Shown here: positions 50,653 through 60,244 of the stretch, piece after piece
Layout: every line of letters begins with the position of its first letter
Numbering within the stretch: position 1 is the first letter of the stretch
Assembly (NCBI RefSeq): GCF_019890635.1
Contig: NZ_JAIOAB010000005.1
Span: 124,001 to 188,000, forward strand
Direction of reading: 5' to 3'
Length of the DNA: 64,000 nt
Origin: Streptomyces sennicomposti
GTDB taxonomy: Bacteria; Actinomycetota; Actinomycetes; Streptomycetales; Streptomycetaceae
Made by a program: the position numbers and the translations under genes
The notes under the pieces: generated by a model
The model's database searches: none
Told to the model about the DNA's origin: nothing
What the model saw: only the letters and a program-made list of their open reading frames with translations

Positions 50653-50896
50653 GTGCCGTCCTCCGTGTGTCGTCCCGCGTATCCGTGGCCGCTCCGGCTC
50701 GGTGCGATTATGCACTTACCGGCCCGGCACCGGGGCAAACAACGCCAAGGTCACCGACCGGCCTGACGCGTCGACCGAGACCCGCGTCGCCGACCGCCCC
50801 GCCGCACCGCCCGAGGCCCCCGGACACGCCCCGCCCCGCGGCCCCCGCCCAGGTCACCGCCCGGGGCTCCCACCCAGGCCACCGCCCCCGGCCCCG

Positions 50897-51910
50897 TCAG
50901 TCGCCCTCCGTGCGCTCCCGTGTGGCCAGCAGCCGGCGCAGCGAGTACAGCCGGGCCGGGTCCGCGTGCCCGTCCGCCACCCACGCGTCCAGGGCGCAGT
51001 CCGGCTCGTCGTGACTGCACGCGCGCGGGCAGCCCGCCGTGCCGGGCTCCAGGTCGGGGAAGGCGTGGATGACCCGGGACGGGTCGATGTGGGCGAGCCC
51101 GAAGGACCGTACGCCCGGGGTGTCCACGACCCAGCCGCCGTCGTCGCCCGCCAGGGGCAGTGCGAGCGCGGAGGTGGTGGTGTGCCGGCCCCGGCCGGTC
51201 ACCGCGTTCACATGGCCGGTGACACGCCGCCGGTCCTCCGGGACCAGCGCGTTGACCAGGGTGGTCTTGCCGACGCCGGAGTGGCCCACGAACGCCGTGA
51301 CCCGCCCGGCGAGGAACTCCCGCACCCGGTCCGCCGCGTCGCCGGTCTCCAGCTCCTCGCGGCTGGTGACGACGTAGGGGATGTCCAGGTGCCCGTACAG
51401 CTCCAGCAGCTTGTCCGGCGGGGCCAGGTCCGACTTGGTCATCACCAGCAGCGGCTCCAGGCCGCCGTCGAACGCCGCCACCAGGCAGCGGTCGATCAGC
51501 CGCGGGCGCGGCTCGGGGTCGGCGAGCGCGGTGACGATGGCCAGCTGGTCGGCGTTGGCCACGACCACGCGTTCGTACGGGTCGTCGTCGTCCGCCGTGC
51601 GGCGCAGCACCGAGGTGCGCTCCTCGATGCGGACGATGCGCGCGAGGGTGTCCTTCTTGCCGGACAGATCGCCGACCAGGGCCACCTGGTCGCCCACCAC
51701 GGCGGCCTTGCGGCCCAGTTCGCGGGCCTTCATCGCCAGGATCGTACGGCCGTCGACCAGGCAGGTCAGCCGGCCCCGGTCGACGGTGAGGACCATGCCC
51801 TCGGCGGCGTCCTCGTGCTTCGGGCGGATGTTCGTCCGCGGACGGTTGCCCCGGCGGTTGGGCCGGGAGCGGATGTCGTCCTCGTCGGTGTGCTTGCCGT
51901 AGCGGCGCAT
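50897..51910 (-). CDS. rsgA: Ribosome small subunit-dependent GTPase RsgA
   Basis: 337 residues. An N-terminal OB fold is followed by the circularly permuted G motifs in the order G4 VMTKSDLA, G1 GHSGVGKTTLVNAL and G3 DTPGVRSFG. A C-terminal zinc-binding segment has CPRACSHDEPDC. RsgA is a late assembly factor and checkpoint for the 30S subunit. The start is 16 bp downstream of the aroA stop, so the two are probably co-transcribed, a common actinobacterial pairing. Confidence 0.95.
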   Translation of the reverse strand: MRRYGKHTDEDDIRSRPNRRGNRPRTNIRPKHEDAAEGMVLTVDRGRLTCLVDGRTILAMKARELGRKAAVVGDQVALVGDLSGKKDTLARIVRIEERTSVLRRTADDDDPYERVVVANADQLAIVTALADPEPRPRLIDRCLVAAFDGGLEPLLVMTKSDLAPPDKLLELYGHLDIPYVVTSREELETGDAADRVREFLAGRVTAFVGHSGVGKTTLVNALVPEDRRRVTGHVNAVTGRGRHTTTSALALPLAGDDGGWVVDTPGVRSFGLAHIDPSRVIHAFPDLEPGTAGCPRACSHDEPDCALDAWVADGHADPARLYSLRRLLATRERTEGD

Positions 51911-51926
51911 GACTGTTCCCCGTGTC

Positions 51927-53255
51927 CTACGCCCCGAGCATCCCGGTCCACAGCTCGGGGAAGTCCGGCAGGGTCTTCGCCGTCGTCGCCACGTTCTCGA
52001 TCTGGACGCCCTCGACCGCCAGGCCGATGATCGCGCCGGCGGTGGCCATGCGGTGGTCGTCGTAGGTGTGGAAGATCCCGCCGTGCAGCCGGCGCGGCCG
52101 GATGTGCAGTCCGTCGGCGGTCTCGGTGACGTCGCCGCCCAGCTCGTTGATCTCCTTGGTGAGCGCGGCCAGCCGGTCCGTCTCGTGCAGCCGCAGATGG
52201 GCCACGCCCCGCAGGGTGGAGGGGGAGTCCGCGAGCGCGGCGACCGCGGCGATGCCCGGAGTCAGCTCGCCGACCTCGCTCAGATCCACGTCGATGCCGT
52301 GCACCGCGCCGGAGCCGGTGAACACCAGTCCGTAGTCCGTGAGTTCGCAGGAGCCGCCCATCTCGGTGAAGATCTCCCGCAGCCGGTCGCCCGGCTGGGT
52401 GGTGCGGGCGGGCCAGTCCGGGACGACCACCTTGCCGCCGGTAACCAGCGCCGCCGCCAGGAACGGCTGCGCGTTCGACAGGTCCGGCTCCACGGTGAGG
52501 TCCCGGCCGAGCAGCGCGCCCGGCGTCACCCGCCACACGTTCGGCTCGCCGCCCGACTCCGGGGTGTCCACCTGGGCGCCCACCGCGCGCAGCATGTCCA
52601 CCGTCATCCGGATGTGCGGCAGCGACGGCAGCGTGGCGCCGACGTGACGCACCTCGACGCCCTGGTTGAAGCGCGGGCCGGACAGCAGCAGGGCGCTGAC
52701 GAACTGGGAGGACGAGGAGGCGTCGATCTCCACCGCGCCGCCGTCCAGGGCGCCGCTGCCGTGCACCGTCAGCGGCAGCGCGCCGCGGCCGTCGTCGTCG
52801 ATCCGGGCGCCGAGCGCGCGCAGCGCGTCGATGACGCCGTGCAGCGGACGCTCGTAGGACCGCGGGTCGCCGTCGAAACGGACCGGGCCGTCGGCCAGGG
52901 CGGCCACCGGCGGCAGGAAGCGCATCACCGTGCCGGCGTTGCCCACGTCGACCGTCGCCGGGCCGTGCAGCCCCGCCGGGATCACCCGCCATGCCTCGCC
53001 CGAGGCGCCCGCGCCGGACGCGGAGGACACCGTCTCCTCGATGCCGACGCCCATCGTCCGCAGGGCCCCGGCCATCAGCAGCGTGTCGCGGGAGCGCAGC
53101 GGGCGGCGCAGCCAGCCCGGCTCCGAGGCGAGCGCGGCGAGCACCAGGGCGCGGTTGGTGACCGACTTCGACCCGGGCACGTGGACCGTCGCGTCGACGG
53201 CTCCGCTCGCGTGCGGGGCGGGCCAGAGGGCGGTGTGAGCGGGGTTCGAGGCCAT
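51927..53255 (-). CDS. aroA: 3-phosphoshikimate 1-carboxyvinyltransferase (EPSP synthase)
   Basis: 442 residues. Substrate motifs: [52 protein letters not shown], and the C-terminal [18 protein letters not shown]. It transfers the enolpyruvyl group of PEP to shikimate 3-phosphate in the shikimate pathway, in the cytosol. It is the first gene of the aroA-rsgA unit. Upstream, 53256-53539 (284 bp) is GC-rich and low complexity with no supported gene. Confidence 0.96.
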   Translation of the reverse strand: MASNPAHTALWPAPHASGAVDATVHVPGSKSVTNRALVLAALASEPGWLRRPLRSRDTLLMAGALRTMGVGIEETVSSASGAGASGEAWRVIPAGLHGPATVDVGNAGTVMRFLPPVAALADGPVRFDGDPRSYERPLHGVIDALRALGARIDDDGRGALPLTVHGSGALDGGAVEIDASSSSQFVSALLLSGPRFNQGVEVRHVGATLPSLPHIRMTVDMLRAVGAQVDTPESGGEPNVWRVTPGALLGRDLTVEPDLSNAQPFLAAALVTGGKVVVPDWPARTTQPGDRLREIFTEMGGSCELTDYGLVFTGSGAVHGIDVDLSEVGELTPGIAAVAALADSPSTLRGVAHLRLHETDRLAALTKEINELGGDVTETADGLHIRPRRLHGGIFHTYDDHRMATAGAIIGLAVEGVQIENVATTAKTLPDFPELWTGMLGA

Positions 53256-53539
53256 GGGCCCACTCTATAAGGAGGCGGTCGGCCCGGCCGTCCCGCGGAC
53301 CTGCGGCCACGGGGCGGGGGCGCGGGAGGGCTCACGCCCCGCGCACCGGCCGGGGCACGCGCCCCGCGCACCCCGCCGCGCTCCCGGCGTGGACGCCCGG
53401 CCCGTAGCCCGCCGCCGCGTTCACCGCGTGAGCGCTGACCCCGCGGCGCACCGCCGTCTCAAAGCCCCGGCAGCACCAGCGACCCCGGCCCTCACCGCCC
53501 CGGCAGCCGCCGCCTTCACAGCCTCAGCCGCCGCCGCCC

Positions 53540-54262
53540 TCACAGCCCCAGCAGCCACCGCCCCCCGCCCATCAGCGAGCACAGCGACACGGCGTGGAAC
53601 AGGAACAGCCACAGTCCCGCCGGAGCGTGCGTCAGCCGCGCCAGCTGGTCGGCGTCCGACTCCCCGGCGCCCTCGCGGGCCCGCCGGACCTGGAGTTCGA
53701 AGGCCGGCCGCACCCCGCCGAGCAGCAGGAACCACACCACCGCGTACGCGAACGCGGCCTGCACCTGCGGCCCGGCCAGCCACGACACCAGCAGGAACGT
53801 GCCGCCGGTGAGGACCACGGTCAGCACCCCGTAGGCGTTGCGGATCATCACCAGCATCGCCAGCAGCAGCGCCGTCGCCACCCACAGCAGCAGCGTGATG
53901 CGGCCCACGGCGAGCAGCGCCGCACCGCCGAGCCCCAGCAGCGGGGGAGCGGTGTACCCGGCGGCGGCGGTGAGGATCATGCCGAGGCCGTACGGCTTGC
54001 CCCGGCTCAGGGTGAGGCCGCTGGTGTCGGAGTGCAGGCGTATCCCGGTCAGGGTGCGGCCGGTGAGCAGGGCCACCAGCCCGTGGCCGCCCTCGTGCGC
54101 GATCGTGACGGCATTGCGCGCCACCCGCCACAGCGCGGCCGGGACGACGACGGCGAGCGCGACGAGCGCGGTGCCGATCACCACCCACCGGTCCGGGGAG
54201 GGCTGGGTGCCGAGGAGCCGGTCCCAGAGGTCGGGCAGCGCGGTCGCGGCGAGGCGGTCCAT
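53540..54262 (-). CDS. M50B-type intramembrane metallopeptidase-like protein
   Basis: 240 residues with about six helices. The zinc motif AHEGGHGLVALLTG (HEGGH, residues 57-61) lies in the second helix, and a glycine-rich second half includes GYTAPPLLGLGGAALLAVG. This is the compact M50B architecture found in actinobacteria, with no PDZ domain. The expected second-site Asp motif is not clear. Possible roles are regulated intramembrane proteolysis or a purely structural membrane function. Divergent from the SRAP gene, with only 49 bp between starts. Confidence 0.85.
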   Translation of the reverse strand: MDRLAATALPDLWDRLLGTQPSPDRWVVIGTALVALAVVVPAALWRVARNAVTIAHEGGHGLVALLTGRTLTGIRLHSDTSGLTLSRGKPYGLGMILTAAAGYTAPPLLGLGGAALLAVGRITLLLWVATALLLAMLVMIRNAYGVLTVVLTGGTFLLVSWLAGPQVQAAFAYAVVWFLLLGGVRPAFELQVRRAREGAGESDADQLARLTHAPAGLWLFLFHAVSLCSLMGGGRWLLGL

Positions 54263-54311
54263 GGTGCGAAGCGGCTCCTTGAGCGGGGCGGGGTCTGGCA
54301 GTGTTGCACGT

Positions 54312-55127
54312 ATGTGCGGACGGTATGCATCCAGTCGCGGACCCGAGGATCTCGCGGCAACCTTTGAGATCGAGAAGTGGGAGCCGGAGGAGACCCTCGC
54401 CCCCGACTACAACGTCGCCCCGACCAAAGAGGTCCACGTCGTCCTGGACCGCCCCTTGAAGGACGCCGCCGACCGGCGGCCGGTTCGCCAGCTGCGCACG
54501 CTGAAGTGGGGCCTGGTGCCGTCGTGGGCGAAGTCGCCCGAGGGCGCCGCCCGGATGATCAACGCGCGCGCGGAGACCGTGCACGAGAAGCCGTCGTACC
54601 GGCGCGCCTTCGCCGCCCGGCGCTGCATCGTGCCCGCCGACGGCTACTACGAGTGGGTCACCGGCGAGCAGGAGCGCGAGCTGGAGGTGGAGGGGCGGCG
54701 CAAGCGCCCGCGCAAGCAGCCGTACTTCGTGACCCCCGCCGACGGCTCGGTGTTCGCGATGGCGGGGCTCTACGAGTTCTGGCGCGACCGCACACTGCCC
54801 GACGACCACCCGCAGGCCTGGTGGGCGACCTGCTCGGTGATCACCACGGAGGCCGAGCAGACCCCGCTCGGGGTGGCCCCCGCCGAGGGACCGCGCTCGC
54901 TCGCCGACATCCACCCCCGGATGCCGCTGATGCTCACCCCCGACCGCTGGGACGCCTGGCTGGACCCGGCCCGCACCGACCCGGAGGAACTGCGCGCGCT
55001 GCTGGCCCCGCCGCCGCCCGGCCTGATGCGCGCCTACCCGGTGTCCACCGCCGTCAGCAACGTCCGCAACAACGGACCGGAGCTGCTGAAGGAGCTGCCC
55101 GCCCCCGAGGAGGGCACACTCTTCTGA
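54312..55127 (+). CDS. SRAP (HMCES/YedK) family abasic-site protein
   Basis: 271 residues. The catalytic N-terminal Cys2 is present (MCGRYASS), followed by APDYNVAPT, LVPSWAKSP, NARAETVHEKPSYRRAF, DGYYEW and the late His in IHPRMPLML. SRAP proteins form a thiazolidine crosslink through Cys2 to abasic sites in single-stranded DNA, shielding them. A Lys/Arg-rich insert (EGRRKRPRKQP) follows the DGYYEW strand. The gene is divergent from the M50-like gene. Confidence 0.93.
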   Translation: MCGRYASSRGPEDLAATFEIEKWEPEETLAPDYNVAPTKEVHVVLDRPLKDAADRRPVRQLRTLKWGLVPSWAKSPEGAARMINARAETVHEKPSYRRAFAARRCIVPADGYYEWVTGEQERELEVEGRRKRPRKQPYFVTPADGSVFAMAGLYEFWRDRTLPDDHPQAWWATCSVITTEAEQTPLGVAPAEGPRSLADIHPRMPLMLTPDRWDAWLDPARTDPEELRALLAPPPPGLMRAYPVSTAVSNVRNNGPELLKELPAPEEGTLF

Positions 55128-55132
55128 CGTGC

Positions 55133-55220
55133 CCCCTGAGACGACCTTGACTGAGACGACCTTGACCGAGACGACCGCGACGTGAGCACGGGAGACGACG
55201 TGAGCACGGGAGACGACGCC
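55133..55220 (+). repeat. Short tandem repeats that duplicate a start region
   Basis: Before the hydrolase gene ACTGAGACGACCTTG-type units recur (55137-55175), then GTGAGCACGGGAGACGAC occurs twice in tandem at 55182-55199 and 55200-55217. The second copy's GTG is preceded by the GGGAG of the first. Confidence 0.8.
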
Positions 55221-55922
55221 GACACGATCCCCGAGACGACGACCGCGGCGGCCGAGGGGGCCGAGGCGGCCTCCGGCACGAGCACGACCGGTGACGCCGT
55301 CGAGACCGTCGAGACGGAGGCGGGCGCGGCCCGCGTCACCTGGCGCCGGGCGAAGCGTGCCCGGCTCGTCCTCGCCGTGAGCCACGGCGCGGGCGGCGGC
55401 ATCGAGGCCCGCGACCTGCAGGCCCTCGCGCGGGTCCTGCCCGCGCACGGCGTCACCGTCGCCCTCGTCGAGCAGCCCTGGCGGGTGGCCGGGAAGAAGG
55501 TGGCGCCCGCGCCGAAGACGCTCGACACCGGCTGGCGCGGGGTGTGGCCCACCCTCGCCGGGGCCGGGCTGCCGGTGATCGCGGGCGGCCGCAGCGCCGG
55601 CGCGCGGGTCGCCTGCCGTACGGCGGCCGAGCTGGGCGCGCACGCCGTGCTCGCGCTCTCCTTCCCGCTGCACCCGCCGGGCCGGCCGGAGAAGTCCCGG
55701 GCCGCCGAACTGCTCGGCGCCGGGGCGCCCACCCTCGTCGTCCAGGGCGGCAACGACCCGTTCGGCAGGCCGGCGGAGTTCCCCGAGGGCCGCTACGAGC
55801 TGGTCGAGATCCCCGGCGCCGACCACGGCTTCGCGGTGCCCAAGCGCGCGGACACCGGGCAGGAGCAGGCGCTGACCCTGCTCACGGACGCCGTGACCCG
55901 GTGGACCGCGGCACTCGGGTGA
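55200..55922 (+). CDS. Alpha/beta hydrolase, dienelactone-hydrolase/KANL3-Tex30-like
   Basis: 240 residues from GTG 55200, preferred because the duplicated 18-bp unit gives it a GGGAG ribosome site; GTG 55182 is in frame and adds six residues. After a 45-residue disordered lead, the fold shows [16 protein letters not shown] (oxyanion strand), the nucleophile [12 protein letters not shown], the acid in [12 protein letters not shown] and His in [10 protein letters not shown]. The relatives are uncharacterised cytosolic hydrolases. Co-direction and a 72-bp gap suggest expression with the SRAP gene. Confidence 0.85.
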
Positions 55923-55938
55923 CGTCGGCCGACGGCCG

Positions 55939-55964
55939 GGAATGCCGGGCGAGCCGCCGCTGTT
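55939..55964 (+). promoter_or_regulatory. Sigma-R autoregulatory promoter of sigR (p2)
   Basis: GGAAT (55939-55943), an exact 18-base spacer and GTT (55962-55964) match the sigma-R consensus. It lies about 300 bp before the short sigma-R start, leaving room for the N-terminally extended isoform made from this transcript. The span 55923-56238 holds this site and the extension reading frame only. Confidence 0.88.
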
Positions 55965-56238
55965 GAGCGGGACGGAAGTGCTGGTCGCCGGCACCGAAGT
56001 CGTAGGAGAGGGAGTCCGCCGCATGGGGTGCACCGTCTGCCCGCCCATCGCCCGCCATCCGGTGGAGGGGGCGCGCCCGGCAGAGTCCGAGGCCGGCCGC
56101 GGCAGCCGCGCCGACCTGGAGTGGACCGTGCTGCACGCGGCCAAGGCCGCCCCTATTCGAGGGGCGGCGGGCACGAGTCGTCGTCTATCCTCCGAAACGA
56201 GTGGGACCGCTCTCGGTCTCACGACATCGCTTGAGGAG

Positions 56239-56934
56239 GTGGGTCCGGTTCCCGGTACCGACGCAGGGACCGACGACGGCCAGGCGGAGCTGCCCGAGGG
56301 CCAGGGCACAGGCGCGTCCGCGTCCGCGGAGTCGACCGCCGAGCGCAGCGCGCGCTTCGAGCGGGACGCGCTCGAATTCCTCGACCAGATGTACTCGGCC
56401 GCGCTGCGCATGACGCGCAACCCCGCCGACGCCGAGGACCTGGTGCAGGAGACGTACGCCAAGGCGTACGCGTCCTTCCACCAGTTCCGCGAGGGCACCA
56501 ACCTCAAGGCCTGGCTCTACCGCATCCTCACCAACACGTTCATCAACTCCTACCGCAAGAAGCAGCGCGAACCCCAGCGCAGCGCCGCGGAGGAGATCGA
56601 GGACTGGCAGCTGGCCCGCGCCGAGTCGCACATGTCGACGGGTCTGCGCTCCGCCGAGTCGCAGGCGCTCGACCACCTGCCCGACTCGGACGTGAAGGAA
56701 GCGCTCCAGGCGATCCCCGAGGAATTCCGCATCGCCGTGTATCTCGCCGATGTCGAGGGCTTTGCGTACAAGGAGATCGCGGACATCATGGGGACACCCA
56801 TCGGCACGGTGATGTCCCGGCTGCACCGGGGCCGCCGTCAACTGCGCGGCATGCTCGAGGACTACGCCCGCGATCGCGGACTGGTCCCCGCCGGCGCCGG
56901 CAAGTCGAACGAAGCGAAAGGCTCGGGCTCATGA
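56239..56934 (+). CDS. sigR: ECF sigma factor SigR
   Basis: 231 residues from GTG 56239. Region 2 is [24 protein letters not shown] through [20 protein letters not shown]; region 4 is [22 protein letters not shown] followed by [19 protein letters not shown]. SigR directs the thiol-oxidative stress regulon and is held inactive by the zinc anti-sigma factor RsrA, encoded next with ATGA overlap. The reading frame is open upstream to at least ATG 56023 (GGGAG site), which would add 72 residues and could be the unstable sigma-R' isoform. The GAGGAG at 56234 overlaps the GTG closely, so the exact short start is uncertain. Confidence 0.95.
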
Positions 56935-57245
56935 GCTGCGGAGAGCCGCATGAGACGGACTGCAGTGAGGTACTCGACCATCTGTACGAGTTCCTCGACA
57001 GTGAGATGCCGGAAGTCGATCGCACCAAGTTCGAGCACCACTTCGAGGAGTGCTCGCCGTGCCTCGAGAAGTACGGCCTCGAGCAAGCCGTGAAGAAGCT
57101 GGTCAAGCGGTGCTGCGGACACGACGACGTGCCCGCCGACCTGCGCGCCAAGGTCATGGGGCGGATCCAGCTGATCCGCTCCGGCGACCCGGGCGGCGCC
57201 GGCCGTGACGTGATGCCCCCGCCGGGCGCTCCGCAGGAGACCTGA
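56931..57245 (+). CDS. rsrA: Zinc anti-sigma factor RsrA
   Basis: 104 residues. The ZAS motif HHFEECSPC supplies His37, Cys41 and Cys44, and Cys11 completes the zinc/redox set known from S. coelicolor RsrA; C3, C61 and C62 are also present. Oxidation forms a disulfide, ejects zinc and frees sigma-R. Translation is coupled to sigR by ATGA overlap, which secures stoichiometric production. A 9-bp inverted repeat at 57379 follows. Confidence 0.96.
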
Positions 57246-57378
57246 GCCGCACCTTCGCGCCGGATGCTCCGCCGCCCCCGAGCCCGGCCCTCGCCGGATG
57301 CTCCGCGCGAGCCCCGAGCCCGGCGTGCCGCACCGAACGGGCGTCCACTCTCTGACCGCCCATCACTCGTACGTGCTA

Positions 57379-57403
57379 ATCCGCGGGTTATCGGCCCGCG
57401 GAT
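57379..57403 (+). terminator. Inverted repeat after sigR-rsrA
   Basis: ATCCGCGGG-ttatcgg-CCCGCGGAT, 9-bp perfect arms, 134 bp after rsrA and 68 bp before the HD-GYP gene. It may be the operon terminator or an operator for the following gene. The DNA between 57250 and 57330 contains an imperfect direct repeat (CGCCGGATGCTCCG twice). Confidence 0.5.
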
Positions 57404-57470
57404 GCCCCCTCGCCCGGCCTAGGCTCGGACCCACTGGCCGTGGACAGGCATGACCCGGGGGAGGGGCGTC

Positions 57471-58904
57471 ATGGAGGCCGTTCCCTTACGGGCTCGCGCG
57501 TACGTCGCCTGTGCCGTCCTGGCCGCCCTGGTCTGTCTGCTGCCGCTGCCCGCGACCCACGCCCCCTGGTGGGTGGTCGCCCTGCTGGCGGCGCTGTACG
57601 CCGGCTGCAAGCGGCTCGCCCCGCGGCAGCTCGCCGGGCCGTTCTACCCCGTCCTGCTGGCCGCCGTCTTCCTGCTGCCGCCGCCCGCCGCCGCCTGCGT
57701 CCCGCTGCCCGGGGCGCTGCTCGCGCGCACCGGACAGCGGCCCGAGGCGCTGCGCCGGCTCTGGCGGGCGGCGCAGCTCGCGCTCGCCGTGTGGGCCGCC
57801 GCCCGCACGCACTGGGAGCTGGGCGGCCGTGACGCGGTCGTCGCCTCCGACTTCCCCTACGCCCTGCTGCCCGCCGCGGTCGCCGTCCTGGTGTTCTGCC
57901 TGGTGCTGAGCGCGCTGGACGGCGGCGTCCGCGCGCTCACCGAGCGGGTCGGGGCGCTGCGGGCCTCGCGGGAGCTGTTCGCCCGCTCGCTGGCGCCCGT
58001 CGCGGTGCACGGGCTCGCCGGGCTGATGATGGCCGTGCTCTGGCGCAGCCGCTACGGCCCGGTCGCCGCCCTCCTCGTCCTGCTGCCGATGTACGTCACC
58101 TGGTGGGCGTACGCGCAGTACCACCGCGAGCGCGCCGCCCACCAGGCCACCATCCGCGCCCTGGTGCAGGCGGTCGACATCAAGGACGGCTACACGCGCG
58201 GCCACAGCGAGCGGGTCGGGCAGGCCTCCGTGCTGATCGCCCGCGAGCTGGGCATGGCCGACGAGCGCGTCGAGGTGCTCCGGTTCGCCGGCATCCTGCA
58301 CGACGTCGGGAAGCTCGGCGTCCCCACCCGGCTGCTGCGCAAGGACGGCCCGCTGACGCCCGAGGAGCGGCGGGTGATCGAACTGCATCCCGAGTACGGC
58401 CACGAGATGGTGCGCGGGATCTCCTTCCTCGACGAGGCCCGCGCCGCGATCCTCCACCACCACGAACGGCTGGACGGCAGCGGCTACCCCTACGGCCTGA
58501 GCGGCGGCCAGATCCCCGAGTGCGCCCGGGTGGTGGCGGTCGCGGACGCCTTCGACGCGATGACGTCCACCCGGTCCTACCGGCGGGCCCGCCCGGTCGG
58601 CGCCGCGCTGGCGGAGCTGGAGCGGTGCGCGGGCGCGCAGTTCGACCCGCGGATGGTCACCGCGCTGACCCGCGCCGTCGACCGGCACGGCTGGCGCCCG
58701 TCGGTCACGGCGGACCCCGCCCCACCGCCCCCGCGCACACCGGCCACGCCCCCGGTCCCACCGCCCGCCGCCGACGACCAGGACGACCGCACCCCGCAGC
58801 ACTCACAGCACCCGCAGCCCCCGCACCCCGCGTCACCCGGACCCGAGGCCGAGTCCGAGGCCGAGGCCGGCTCCGAGCCCGGCCGCCGGAGGGCGCGTCG
58901 GTGA
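57471..58904 (+). CDS. Membrane HD-GYP domain phosphohydrolase
   Basis: 477 residues from ATG 57471 (GGGGAGGGG 6 bases upstream; ATG 57450 is an alternative). The first 225 residues contain about seven helices. A cytosolic HD-GYP domain follows: GYTRGHSERVG, FAGILHDVGKLGVP (HD), HHERLDGSGYPYGLSG (GYP motif), RVVAVADAFDAMTS. Such domains usually hydrolyse cyclic di-GMP or related dinucleotides. The C-terminus is a Pro/Glu-rich tail of about 80 residues. The gene is coupled by GTGA to a second HD-domain membrane protein. Confidence 0.92.
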   Translation: MEAVPLRARAYVACAVLAALVCLLPLPATHAPWWVVALLAALYAGCKRLAPRQLAGPFYPVLLAAVFLLPPPAAACVPLPGALLARTGQRPEALRRLWRAAQLALAVWAAARTHWELGGRDAVVASDFPYALLPAAVAVLVFCLVLSALDGGVRALTERVGALRASRELFARSLAPVAVHGLAGLMMAVLWRSRYGPVAALLVLLPMYVTWWAYAQYHRERAAHQATIRALVQAVDIKDGYTRGHSERVGQASVLIARELGMADERVEVLRFAGILHDVGKLGVPTRLLRKDGPLTPEERRVIELHPEYGHEMVRGISFLDEARAAILHHHERLDGSGYPYGLSGGQIPECARVVAVADAFDAMTSTRSYRRARPVGAALAELERCAGAQFDPRMVTALTRAVDRHGWRPSVTADPAPPPPRTPATPPVPPPAADDQDDRTPQHSQHPQPPHPASPGPEAESEAEAGSEPGRRRARR

Positions 58905-60139
58905 GGGAGTGCCGGCTGGCGGACCTCATCCGGGGCGCCGCCCTCCTCGTGGCGCTGCTGTCCCTCGGCGTCACCCTGTGGAGCGGCCTGGCGGAGCGCG
59001 GGACGGCGCTGGCCTTCGGGGTGCTCGTGCTCGTCGGGGAGCTGACCCGGTGGACCGGGGAGCACGTCCGCGAGGCCGCGCCGCTCGGGGCCGCGGGCGC
59101 GCTGTCGTACGCGCTGCTCGGCGAGAACGCCGGGCACACCGGACACCACAGCGTCTTCCAGGTCGTCGCCGTGGTGCTCGGCGCCGCCCTGCTCGGCAGC
59201 GTGCCGCACATCGCGTGCGGGCGCGGCCCGACCCTGGACCACCTGGCGCGGCGCGTGCTCACCGTGTTCTTCGCCGCCGTCTGCTTCCAGCCGCTGTACG
59301 GCGAGGGGGCGTTCCGCGGCTGGGTCGGACCGGCGTACGCCCTGCTGCTGGTCGCGCTGCTGGTGCTGACCGCCCTGTGCGGGGCGGTGCTCGCCGCCGC
59401 GCCGCCGCACTGCCGTACCCGCTGGCCGTTCGGCCCGCTGCTGCGCGAGGAGCTGCGGGGCCTCGTCGGCATCGGCCCGGCGGTGTGCGCGACCGGCGCG
59501 GTGATGGCCCTGGCGGTCGCCGTCGTCGGCCTGTGGGCACTGCCCGTCCTCGCGCTGCCGCTGCTGCTCGCCCAGCTGTCCCTGCGCCGGTACGCGGCCG
59601 TGCGGGACACCTACCGGCAGACCATCGCCTCGCTGGCCCGGGCCACCGAGGTCGCCGGGTACACCCCGGCCGGACACGCCCGGCGGGTCGCCGCGCTCAG
59701 CCGGGCCGTGGGGCGCGAGCTGGGGCTGACCGAGCCCGAGCTGACCGTCCTGGAGCACGCGGCGCTCATGCACGACATCGGGCAGCTCAGCCTGGTCGAT
59801 CCGGTGCCCGCGGGCGCCACCGCCGACCTGCCCGCCGAGGAGCAGCGCCGGATCGCCCTGCTCGGCGGGGCCGTGGTGCGCCAGAGCGGGGTGGGGACGG
59901 AGGTCGCGGTCGTGGTGGAACGGCAGGCCGACCCCTGCCCGGAGCAGCCGCTGCCCGCGCGCATCGTCCGGGCGGTCAACGCCTACGACGAGAAGGCGCG
60001 GCACGCCGGACCCGGCGGCCCCCTCACCGCGCTGGAGGAACTGCGCCTGGCCCCCGCGGACGACTACGCCCCGGAGGTGGTCGAGGCGCTGGCCCGGGTG
60101 CTCGCACGGGAGAGTCTTCCGTCGCCCGTGACGGGGTAA
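58901..60139 (+). CDS. Membrane protein with degenerate HD domain
   Basis: 412 residues from GTG 58901, overlapping the previous stop. About eight helices cover residues 10-240, followed by an HD-like domain: YTPAGHARRVAALSRAVGREL and HAALMHDIGQLSLVDPVP. The HD pair is present, but the HHE and GYP elements of its neighbour are missing; the region reads VAVVVERQADPCPEQ. It therefore looks like a catalytically reduced paralogue, possibly a regulatory partner of the HD-GYP protein. The pairing downstream of sigR-rsrA is probably conserved in Streptomyces. Confidence 0.85.
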   Translation: MRECRLADLIRGAALLVALLSLGVTLWSGLAERGTALAFGVLVLVGELTRWTGEHVREAAPLGAAGALSYALLGENAGHTGHHSVFQVVAVVLGAALLGSVPHIACGRGPTLDHLARRVLTVFFAAVCFQPLYGEGAFRGWVGPAYALLLVALLVLTALCGAVLAAAPPHCRTRWPFGPLLREELRGLVGIGPAVCATGAVMALAVAVVGLWALPVLALPLLLAQLSLRRYAAVRDTYRQTIASLARATEVAGYTPAGHARRVAALSRAVGRELGLTEPELTVLEHAALMHDIGQLSLVDPVPAGATADLPAEEQRRIALLGGAVVRQSGVGTEVAVVVERQADPCPEQPLPARIVRAVNAYDEKARHAGPGGPLTALEELRLAPADDYAPEVVEALARVLARESLPSPVTG

Positions 60140-60244
60140 CCCATGGGTAATGAGCGCCGCTGAAGCCGTACGTGGTTGGATGCGAAAGGAAAGGGTGTCC
60201 GGGGGCAGAGCCAGCCCAATCGACGGAACTGGCAGGCAGGAATC

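Noticed and set aside
50653..50740. Guanidine riboswitch upstream of the SugE-like gene
   Set aside because: ACGG tetranucleotides occur, but I could not build the paired stems of the guanidine-II class or the pseudoknot of guanidine-III, so it is not reported.
53256..53539. Possible small gene in the Ala/Pro-coding low-complexity gap between aroA and the M50-like gene
   Set aside because: The frames have no ribosome site and consist of GCC/CCG-type repeats; nothing could be supported.
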